From Myxococcales bacterium (GTDB lineage Bacteria; Myxococcota_C; UBA6777): a stretch of DNA of 17,794 bases. The notes beneath the pieces were generated by a model, which worked only from the letters and a program-made list of their open reading frames with translations, was not told the DNA's origin and made no database searches. The number at the start of each line of letters is the position of its first letter. The first letter of the stretch is position 1. The DNA is taken from assembly GCA_027005175.1 (NCBI GenBank), contig JALTMC010000139.1:7267-25060 (forward strand), written 5' to 3'. The position numbers were made by a program, and so were the translations under genes. Shown here one piece after another: positions 7,219 through 14,644 of the stretch.

Positions 7219-10200
7219 ATGTCAGCACCACAGAAGTTTTCGGTTTTGTTGGAGAAGATAGGTGGGGTATGGGTTGGTGGGGAGAATGATCCTCTGATTC
7301 GCAGAGTGACATCAGACTCTCGTCAGGCTGATGAGACGACGTTGTTTGTGGCGATTCAGGGGGAGCAACGAGACGGGCATGACTATGTTGATGCTGCTCG
7401 ACGTACGGGAGCATTGGCCGTTCTCGTGTTGGCGGGGCGGAGTCGACCGTCGTGGAGTCCAAAGACCTCTGTTGGGGAAGTGGCTGATACGCGACAAGCC
7501 ATTGCTCTGATCGCAGCGGAGCTGTGGGGGCCTTTGAAGGCACCTTTGGGTGAGCATGTGGTGGGGATTACAGGTACCAATGGAAAAACCACAACCTGTT
7601 ATATTCTGGAGTCGATTTTTGCGAGTGCGGGAGGAAAGCCAGGTATTCTTGGTACGGTGAACTATCGTGTGGGTGATATGGTTTTACCCGCACCTCTCAC
7701 CACACCTTCAGCGGAGTTGTTGTGGCAGACTGTGGAGCGGTTGGAGCAAAATGGCGCAACACACTTGGTGATGGAGGTCTCCTCTCATGCTTTGCATCAG
7801 CATCGTGTGGATGGTATGCCCTTCAACGTGGCAGGCTTTACCAATTTGTCACAAGATCACCTCGATTACCACAAAGATTGGGATGATTATCTTGCATCAA
7901 AAGCCCGGCTGTTCTGGGAGCTTATCAACCCTGAAGGGCGAGCAGTCTTACCCGCAGGAGAACCTGCCGCTGCTACGATTCGGACCCGATGTGTTTGTCC
8001 TGTTTGGACATATAGTGTTGATCCTGCTGTATCTGCTGATCTTGTCGTCACACAGCAGCGGATTGGTCTGGATGGGATTCGTGCGACTGTGCAAACACCC
8101 ATGGGGCAGGTCTCTGTGGAGAGCCCTTTGTTGGGGGCATTTAATCTCAGCAATCTCGTGCTGGCTTGTGGTCTTGCGTTGGCTCTGGAGACACCGATCG
8201 CTGCGATCGAACAGGGCATTCGGGCGTTGTCCAATATTCCAGGTCGAATGGAGCGATTAAGCAGCCCCGAGGGCTTTCAGGTTGTTGTTGATTATTCACA
8301 TACACCCGATGCTTTGAAGAAAGCTCTTGCGACCTTGCGACCTCTCTGTAACGGGCGACTTATCGCAGTCTTTGGTTGTGGTGGTGATCGCGACACGACC
8401 AAGCGCAAGCCAATGGGTGAGGCTGCTGCTCTGGGAGCAGACCTTTGCATTGTCACCTCCGACAATCCACGAACCGAGGACCCACAGCAGATTGTCGACC
8501 AGATTCTCGAAGGTGTGCGACCTCACCAGCCTGCGTTGCCTTTATTTTCGGAGCCTCCGAAGGGCAACGAGGGCTTTGCTGTGGTGCTCGATCGACGCAA
8601 AGCCATTGGACAGGCCATCCAGTGGGCTCAACCGGAAGATATGATCCTGGTTGCAGGCAAAGGCCATGAAGATTACCAAGTGGTGGGCACAACCAAGTAC
8701 CCCTTTGACGATCGTCGTATCGCACAGCAAGCTATCACAGAGCGTGCTGTGCATGCGGGCTTTGTCGAGCCTGTTGACAATGCCTTGTTTTCCGTGGGCG
8801 ATGTGGTCGCCTGGACGGGTGGTTCTTTGCTACAAGGCTCCGTGGAGAGGGAACTCTCTGGCGCACGCAACGATAGTCGCGCCCTACAAGCCAACGAGTT
8901 GTTTATCGCTTTGGTTGCGGAGCGCGACGGCCATGACTTTCTGGCCAAGGCCGTGGACGTAGGTGCAACGGCTGTGTTGGTCAGCCGACCGATACAGGGT
9001 CTTGCCCCCGATGTGGCTGTGATTCAGGTCGAGGATACGCTTCGGGGAATGGGCGCGATTGCAGCGGGATACAAGGCGAGCTTTCCAGCACTTCAAACCA
9101 TTGCAGTGACGGGCTCCAATGGCAAAACAACAACCAAGGAAATGCTCGCCTCGATTCTACGCGAGATGGGACCCACTCTCTCCACCGCAGGTAACTTTAA
9201 CAATTTGATTGGCTTGCCTTTGACCTTGTTTCGGTTGCGACAAGAGCACCGGTATGCGGTGTTGGAGATGGGTATGAACGCCTTTGGTGAGATCGCACAG
9301 TTGGCAAAGATCGCAAAGCCAGACGTCGGTATCGTGACTTGTGTGGCGTCAGCTCATCTCGAAGGGCTCGGTAGCATCGAGGGGGTGGCGCGAGCCAAAG
9401 GTGAATTGTTTGATGCTTTGGGTGCCGAACAGTGGGCCGTGATTCATGCGGATGACCCTTATGTTCGAGATCTTGCCGACTCTTTGGATTGTCGCAAGGT
9501 GTATTTTTCCTCACTGAAAGAAGAGCAATCGTCCATTCCTGTTGGTCAGCCCTCCGTTTGTCTACAAGAGCTTGTGATTCTGGGTGTTGATGGTTTTCGC
9601 TTTGATGTGGTTGTTCAGGGATTAACTCCGGTGCCATACTCTCTCTCGATACACTTACCTTTGGTTGGGCGTCACCAAGTCTCCAATGCTTTGGCAGCGA
9701 TCGCAGCAGCCCTGGTTTCAGGAGCCTCAACAGAGGCCATTTGTGCAGGACTTCTTGCTGTGAAACCGACTGGGCGACGAATGCGTCATGTTGAGACCTC
9801 GGGAGGCATCCATTTGCTCGACGATTGTTACAACAGCAACCCTCACTCCTGCCAGGCTGCGTTGCGAACACTTCAGGAACTAGGGCAGTCTGAGACTCGC
9901 ATCGCCATCCTTGGTGATATGTTGGAGCTGGGGCCGGGGGAAGAGGAAGCTCATGCGGAGGTGGGCCGCTTTGCTGCGTCACAAGGCGTGACTCACCTGC
10001 TTGGTTTTGGCCCTCTGTCGTCACATCTCATCCGTGGTGCACAAGACGCTGGATTGTCTGCAGATCATGCTGTTCACTTCCTTGCTATTGATAAACTCTG
10101 GCAGCATCTTCAACCACTGCTTACCCCCAAAACATGGACGCTTGTGAAGGCCAGCCGGGGAATGCGGCTGGAACGCGTCAGTGAGAAAATAGAAGGATAA
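7219..10200 (+). CDS. murE-murF: Bifunctional MurE-MurF fusion: UDP-MurNAc-tripeptide ligase / UDP-MurNAc-pentapeptide ligase
   Basis: The protein has 993 residues. ATG 7219 was chosen for the AGAGGA Shine-Dalgarno just upstream; an in-frame extension to 7105 lacks one. Residues 1 to about 515 are MurE: substrate-binding N-domain, P-loop GITGTNGKTTT (K123), MEVSSHALHQHRVDG in the central domain, and DNPR (415-418), the motif that selects meso-diaminopimelate. Residues about 520-993 are MurF: DSRAL in the N-domain, a second P-loop TGSNGKTTT (K636), GMNAFGEI, and DDCYNSNP (868-875). Both halves look intact. The enzyme should add meso-DAP and then D-Ala-D-Ala to the UDP-MurNAc peptide in the cytoplasm, using ATP. 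Separate murE and murF genes are the rule; fused MurE-MurF is known from Bordetella and some other bacteria. No mraY, murD or ftsW follows, so it sits outside a full division/cell-wall cluster in this window. Confidence 0.95.
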   Translation: MSAPQKFSVLLEKIGGVWVGGENDPLIRRVTSDSRQADETTLFVAIQGEQRDGHDYVDAARRTGALAVLVLAGRSRPSWSPKTSVGEVADTRQAIALIAAELWGPLKAPLGEHVVGITGTNGKTTTCYILESIFASAGGKPGILGTVNYRVGDMVLPAPLTTPSAELLWQTVERLEQNGATHLVMEVSSHALHQHRVDGMPFNVAGFTNLSQDHLDYHKDWDDYLASKARLFWELINPEGRAVLPAGEPAAATIRTRCVCPVWTYSVDPAVSADLVVTQQRIGLDGIRATVQTPMGQVSVESPLLGAFNLSNLVLACGLALALETPIAAIEQGIRALSNIPGRMERLSSPEGFQVVVDYSHTPDALKKALATLRPLCNGRLIAVFGCGGDRDTTKRKPMGEAAALGADLCIVTSDNPRTEDPQQIVDQILEGVRPHQPALPLFSEPPKGNEGFAVVLDRRKAIGQAIQWAQPEDMILVAGKGHEDYQVVGTTKYPFDDRRIAQQAITERAVHAGFVEPVDNALFSVGDVVAWTGGSLLQGSVERELSGARNDSRALQANELFIALVAERDGHDFLAKAVDVGATAVLVSRPIQGLAPDVAVIQVEDTLRGMGAIAAGYKASFPALQTIAVTGSNGKTTTKEMLASILREMGPTLSTAGNFNNLIGLPLTLFRLRQEHRYAVLEMGMNAFGEIAQLAKIAKPDVGIVTCVASAHLEGLGSIEGVARAKGELFDALGAEQWAVIHADDPYVRDLADSLDCRKVYFSSLKEEQSSIPVGQPSVCLQELVILGVDGFRFDVVVQGLTPVPYSLSIHLPLVGRHQVSNALAAIAAALVSGASTEAICAGLLAVKPTGRRMRHVETSGGIHLLDDCYNSNPHSCQAALRTLQELGQSETRIAILGDMLELGPGEEEAHAEVGRFAASQGVTHLLGFGPLSSHLIRGAQDAGLSADHAVHFLAIDKLWQHLQPLLTPKTWTLVKASRGMRLERVSEKIEG

Positions 10201-10281
10201 GTCACTATGTCATGACTAGACCTTGCAAACCGGTCAGTGTTCTAGATGCGGCTGGAACGCATCAGTGAGAAAATAGAACGG
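10162..10281. repeat. Duplicated 3' end of murE-murF
   Basis: The last codons of murE-murF (10162-10195) recur at 10246-10279, 84 bp downstream, with one or two differences. Both copies contain GCGGCTGGAACGC and CAGTGAGAAAATAGAA and both run into a stop codon in the corresponding frame (GGATAA and GGTAG). The second copy has no start and is not a gene. It looks like a local duplication of the gene end. Confidence 0.85.
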
Positions 10282-10502
10282 TAGTTTCAGAAGCGAATAT
10301 CATCAGCGTAGCAATGGGTGGGTCCAGGAACAAAGTCGCTTGACTTCAGATGGCTCCCAACGTAGCCTCCTCCTGTGAATGACATTCCGGTTCAGGCGGG
10401 TGTTTTGCTGCTTGTGCAAAGCTTCGTATCACAAAGCACTGCCCGTGGTGTATTGCCTTTTTTACTGCCTTGAAGTGTGCAGGTTGTGACTGTGAGATAT
10501 TG
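10201..10502. other. Intergenic region between murE-murF and the acyltransferase/GT-C gene
   Basis: It contains the second copy of the murE-murF end. There is also a 7-bp interrupted hairpin (arms 10215-10222 and 10232-10238, core GACC/GGTC) with no following T-run, so it is not a convincing intrinsic terminator. The rest (about 10285-10490) shows no recognisable gene or RNA. A TTG at 10470 is in frame with the next gene, but ATG 10503 is preferred. Confidence 0.5.
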
Positions 10503-13500
10503 ATGAAAGCTACTTCTCCTTCGACGTTTGCCCGTTTTGCTATTGTCAGACTTCTGCCTGGTGCTTTGTTTTTCAATTTTGCAATCAATCTCTTGCTTGG
10601 TTGGGTCATCTATGGAGGCGATCCTCAAATTCCTTTGTTGGGCCTCGCGAGCATTGTTGTGGACTCTGCGATAGGTACATTTTTAATTGCCTTTTTTTCG
10701 TATCTTGCGGTGGCTCCGGTGGTCCGACGCGAAGCGCGGGCCGGACGGATCCCTGGTTATGGCAAAGCTGGAATCTTTTTGTGGTTGGAGCGCAACCTGA
10801 GCCTGGGCGGTTTGTTGTTTGCTTTGGTGTTGACTCTTGTGTGGGTTGGAGGGATCTACCTTTTTTTCTCTCAACAAGGTATTTCGCAACTGCAAACGTG
10901 GCCGTTTCTTTGGTTCAAGGGAGTCTACTCGGCTGTGGTGGGTGGATTGGCCTCTGTATGGGCTGGAATGCTTGCGGCTCGCAGCGCACCGGAACCCCAT
11001 GAAGACTCTCGTTGGTGTCAAAGCACAACACCTTCCGACGATGGGCTAACCTATCCTTGTGACTATATCGACAAGGGAGCTATCGCCGTAACCAACGGTG
11101 ACAACGGATGTTCGGGTACACCGACCTGGCAACTCGTGGTGGAGGGGGCGCTGGATCCTGCACATATACGAGCGGCTATGGCCGATGTTGTCACACGCTA
11201 TCCATCACTGACCATGCTTGTGCAGTCTTTGGACGGCCATCCTGAATACGCCACCACATTTCGCTATGCTCAAAATACAGACTTCACATTGGATTCTATC
11301 TTCGAGGAGGTGGACTTACGGGATGCTCCCAAGGAAACACTGGAAGAGCTACTGCTGGAGCACCTTAACCGACACACAGACCTTTTTCGAGATCCACCGG
11401 TAACACTGACATGGGTCCGCACACACCAAGATCGCTCTCGTTTGCTGTTTCGTCAGCATCACGGTATTGCGGATGGTCGAGCATTTATTGAGTTGTTGGA
11501 GGACTTTGCTCTCTATTTGAATGCAGCGCGTGCAGGTCATCGCCCCTCTGCTGAGGAACTGGAACCCATTCATCGACTTCCAGAACGCGATGCGCTGGGA
11601 TTGAAAAAATCCGAGATTAAGACGTTTGAATCGGCCGGATTTAACTGGTTTGTTGGGATGTTGTTGAGGCGGCAGCTGCGACCTACGACTCATCTCTTGC
11701 AAAACGAATCCAACGATTATACCGGTGGAAATGGCACGATACACTGGGTGATCTCGGACAAGACTCTGGAGATATGGAAGCCAAAAAGTCGCGAATATGG
11801 GGTCAGTTTAAACTCGGTGTTGATGGCGGCGGTCTTTGATGCCAACCGACGCTGGCATCGAGAGATGGGGCGTGAACTTGGTAAAACAGTAGGTACCATG
11901 CCGATGGAGACGCGCCCACGAGATGGTAGCTTTCGGTCTTTTGCCAATCATCTGGCGACGCTGGAAGTTCAACTGGAGCTTGGCAAGGAAGCACCCACAG
12001 AAGAGCTAGCACGCTCTGTTCATCAACAAATCCTCAAACAACGAGACTCCCAGTTGCCCATAAAGCGCCTTCTTATCGAGCAGAAACTCGTGGAAGGTCT
12101 GGCGATGGATCAGTTAAAAAGCCATGTGTTTGGGAAACGAAATGCACCCGACAATGTTAACTTCTCCAATCTGATACCCCTGAAGATCCCCACGTTGGAA
12201 GGGGAGGGGTGGAAGATCGATGAGATCCTTATCACAACGCCCATCACACCGCGTCATGGTATTTTAGTGACTGTCATTCGGTACCAGGGTAAGTTGATCT
12301 TTAACATCAATTACAAAGAGACAGCCGTTACTCGCGATGAGGCCGCTTCGTTGCTCTCGCATTTCCAGGCTTCCTTGGAAGAGCTGTTGGAGTATGTACC
12401 AGAAGAACTCCCCTCTGCTGCCATGGAAACCCCACCCTTGTCTGTGGAAGAGCGGAAAGCTGACCCAACATCTCTCTCTTGGCTGGAGCGACCCCGGTGG
12501 CGTCATTTCCTATCGAGCCCCTCATCTGGCTGGGTATGGGCCTTGTTGGCCGTGCTTTTAACCCTTCCCACTTTGTTTGTTGGGCTGGTGTTGGACGACC
12601 AACTTCAGAAGCTTAAAGTGGAAGGGCAGAAGAGCCCACACTACAGCGATGCGCGACCCCTGGATTTGTTTTTTTCCAAAGAACGACCTCTGGATTTGTT
12701 TCATTTTATCTCGGATGACAATCGCAAGGCGCTGCTTCAAAGCGGTGCTTATCCCTGGTGGACGGCACCCAAACTGCAACTTGCCTTCTTTCGCCCGCTC
12801 AGCTCTCTGACACACTGGCTGGATTTTAAAGTATGGCCCAATCGACCTGTGTTGATGCATCTGCATACCTCGTTGTGGCTCGCGATTCTGGTGTTGCTTG
12901 CCTCTGCTTTGTACAGAGGCTTTCTTTCGGTTCCATGGGTGGCCGGTCTGGCCGGTCTTCTCTATGCTGTGGACGAAGCACATGGGCTAGGTGTCGGATT
13001 TTTGGCCAACCGCAATGCCCTGATGGCGACGAGCTTTGCGATACTCACTATGATCGTTCACCAACGATGGCGTCGAGATGGCTGGTCTTGGGGAGGGCTG
13101 TTGGGGCCACTCCTCCTGGCGGTGGGCCTCTGTACCGCCGAGTTTACTTTGTTTGTGACAGCCTACTTGTTTGCGTACTCTGTCTTCTTGGATACCGCTC
13201 GCTCATGGAAACGGTTTCTGCCCTTGCTCCCTTATGCCGTCGTGGTTGTCGCTTGGCGGTTGCTGTACAACGTTCTTGGATATGGTGCGATTCAGTCCGG
13301 CGCTTATATTGATCCTCTCGGTGAACCACTGCGTTTCTTTTTGGCGGTCTTGGAACGATTGCCCACCCTTTTGTTGGCTCAATGGACCTTCGTGAGTGCA
13401 GACTTTTGGATGGTAAACTCACACACCACCAACATCATTCAGGCGACGTTTGGAGCTCTCTTTCTTGGGCTCATCGCCTGGACCCTCGTACCGTTGCTTC

Positions 13501-14315
13501 GTCGCAATGCCATGGCTCGGTTTTGGGCTCTTGGCATGATGCTCTCGGTTTTGCCCATCTGTGCTACGTTTCCTCACGATCGTATCTTGTTTGGAGTTGG
13601 TATCGGAGCTATGGGCTTGATCGCTCAATTCATTGGCTATCGCTACAACGCCTCCTACCCTAAGGCCGAAGTGACCGATGTGATGCACGAGCGTCGAGCC
13701 CCTTCTCGATCGTGGGGAGTCTGTACCCTGGCGGCATTTTTTGTGGTGTGCCATGTGTACCTCGCGACTGCCTTCTTACCTCTCAAATCATGGGCACCTT
13801 TTTTTCTGGGAAAGCTCGAAGCCCGAGCTTTTCACTCTCTGCCGAAAACTCCTGAAGTCACAAAGAAGAAGGTGATCTTGCTCCACTCCCCAGGGTTCTT
13901 AGCACACACCATGTTTGCGATGAGTGCATTGGCCAATAAGCCACAGCCCAAGTTTCTGTGTCAGCTAAGTATCTCTCTCAAAGCCATGGACATCCACCGA
14001 ATTGACCCATATACTCTTCGGTTAAAAGCAGGGGATGCCCTGGTGGATCGTTCGACACGGTTTCTTGTTCGCAGCACCAAGCTTTCCTTTCGTGTGGGAC
14101 AAGTGATTCACTACAATGATATTACTGTTACAGTTACGAAGTTAGGGAAAAGTGGTCGGCCTTCTGAGGCCACATTCCGTTTTGCGAAACCATTGGATGA
14201 CCCGTCGTATGTCTGGATGGTATGGAGCGGAAAGGGATTTGTTCCGTTTGTTTTGCCAACCGCTGGCAAAACAAAACATCTACAACCTATTTCACCAACT
14301 GCCGTCTTTTTGTAG
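10503..14315 (+). CDS. Multidomain membrane protein: N-terminal membrane region, HHxxxDG acyltransferase domain, C-terminal GT-C-like glycosyltransferase domain
   Basis: One uninterrupted frame of 1270 residues from ATG 10503. Residues about 10-165 hold four hydrophobic helices I cannot assign to a family. Residues about 175-655 form a CoA-dependent acyltransferase/condensation-type domain (condensation, wax ester synthase and alcohol acetyltransferase superfamily) with catalytic HHGIADG (His319, His320, Asp324, Gly325). DNVNFSNL lies later in the domain, where this superfamily has a conserved channel motif. From about 676 comes a second membrane part: a helix, then LVLDDQ (Asp698, Asp699) in the first extracytoplasmic loop, FFRPL (about 762-766) and many further helices. 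This is the layout of GT-C enzymes, which use polyprenyl-phosphate sugars. A soluble tail (about 1090-1270) is rich in beta structure. A plausible role is acylation plus glycosylation of a lipid or envelope glycan; donor and acceptor are unknown. The GT-C call is weaker than the acyltransferase call. Confidence 0.8.
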   Translation: MKATSPSTFARFAIVRLLPGALFFNFAINLLLGWVIYGGDPQIPLLGLASIVVDSAIGTFLIAFFSYLAVAPVVRREARAGRIPGYGKAGIFLWLERNLSLGGLLFALVLTLVWVGGIYLFFSQQGISQLQTWPFLWFKGVYSAVVGGLASVWAGMLAARSAPEPHEDSRWCQSTTPSDDGLTYPCDYIDKGAIAVTNGDNGCSGTPTWQLVVEGALDPAHIRAAMADVVTRYPSLTMLVQSLDGHPEYATTFRYAQNTDFTLDSIFEEVDLRDAPKETLEELLLEHLNRHTDLFRDPPVTLTWVRTHQDRSRLLFRQHHGIADGRAFIELLEDFALYLNAARAGHRPSAEELEPIHRLPERDALGLKKSEIKTFESAGFNWFVGMLLRRQLRPTTHLLQNESNDYTGGNGTIHWVISDKTLEIWKPKSREYGVSLNSVLMAAVFDANRRWHREMGRELGKTVGTMPMETRPRDGSFRSFANHLATLEVQLELGKEAPTEELARSVHQQILKQRDSQLPIKRLLIEQKLVEGLAMDQLKSHVFGKRNAPDNVNFSNLIPLKIPTLEGEGWKIDEILITTPITPRHGILVTVIRYQGKLIFNINYKETAVTRDEAASLLSHFQASLEELLEYVPEELPSAAMETPPLSVEERKADPTSLSWLERPRWRHFLSSPSSGWVWALLAVLLTLPTLFVGLVLDDQLQKLKVEGQKSPHYSDARPLDLFFSKERPLDLFHFISDDNRKALLQSGAYPWWTAPKLQLAFFRPLSSLTHWLDFKVWPNRPVLMHLHTSLWLAILVLLASALYRGFLSVPWVAGLAGLLYAVDEAHGLGVGFLANRNALMATSFAILTMIVHQRWRRDGWSWGGLLGPLLLAVGLCTAEFTLFVTAYLFAYSVFLDTARSWKRFLPLLPYAVVVVAWRLLYNVLGYGAIQSGAYIDPLGEPLRFFLAVLERLPTLLLAQWTFVSADFWMVNSHTTNIIQATFGALFLGLIAWTLVPLLRRNAMARFWALGMMLSVLPICATFPHDRILFGVGIGAMGLIAQFIGYRYNASYPKAEVTDVMHERRAPSRSWGVCTLAAFFVVCHVYLATAFLPLKSWAPFFLGKLEARAFHSLPKTPEVTKKKVILLHSPGFLAHTMFAMSALANKPQPKFLCQLSISLKAMDIHRIDPYTLRLKAGDALVDRSTRFLVRSTKLSFRVGQVIHYNDITVTVTKLGKSGRPSEATFRFAKPLDDPSYVWMVWSGKGFVPFVLPTAGKTKHLQPISPTAVFL

Positions 14316-14644
14316 CATCATCCACCCTGACAACACCTCATGCATGGAGTTCTTTCGGGAGATGGATTCTAGTGGTGGCGATCTGTCGTACGCACGATTT
14401 TTGATCTTCATACATGGAGTTCTTTCGGGATAGGGAACTTGGTGAAGGCCGGTTGAGGGCTGTGGTTGGAGCGAGTTTGTGAGGGAGTGAAAAGTTTTTG
14501 CGATGAACTGAAATAGGTTGCGTTCTTCCTTTGTTGTGCGGTAGTATAGCCAACCTTTTCAAGGTATCCATACGGGTGCGTTGTCATGGTATGAGACGAT
14601 CATGTGAATTGATGTGCGATCCAAAAAGAGGAGAATCGATACCG
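14316..14644. other. Intergenic region upstream of the multi-selenocysteine lipoprotein gene
   Basis: It holds the 18-bp repeat pair and, further right, the presumed promoter of the DsbA-array gene. The best hexamers I see are TTGCGT (14518-14523) and TAGTAT (14542-14547), 18 nt apart; both are poor matches. An AGGAG ribosome-binding site lies at 14629-14633, 11 nt before ATG 14645. I see no terminator with a T-run after the preceding gene. Confidence 0.4.
14343..14430. repeat. Pair of 18-bp direct repeats, 70 bp apart
   Basis: CATGGAGTTCTTTCGGGA occurs at 14343-14360 and again at 14413-14430, just downstream of the acyltransferase/GT-C gene. Both copies are identical and the flanks differ. 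No function is apparent. The arrangement resembles the repeat pairs downstream of murE-murF and upstream of the GH31 gene. Confidence 0.85.

Noticed and set aside
9197-10024. 275-codon open frame on the minus strand
   Set aside because: It is antisense to the conserved MurF domain and its composition (Pro/Gln/Arg-rich, no motifs) is what the opposite strand of this coding sequence yields.
10215-10238. Intrinsic terminator after murE-murF
   Set aside because: A short interrupted hairpin is present but no T-run follows it.
14531-14644. Upstream extension of the selenoprotein frame to an ATG-like start near 14531
   Set aside because: ATG 14645 has AGGAG upstream and places a normal lipoprotein signal at the N-terminus; the extension would bury it.
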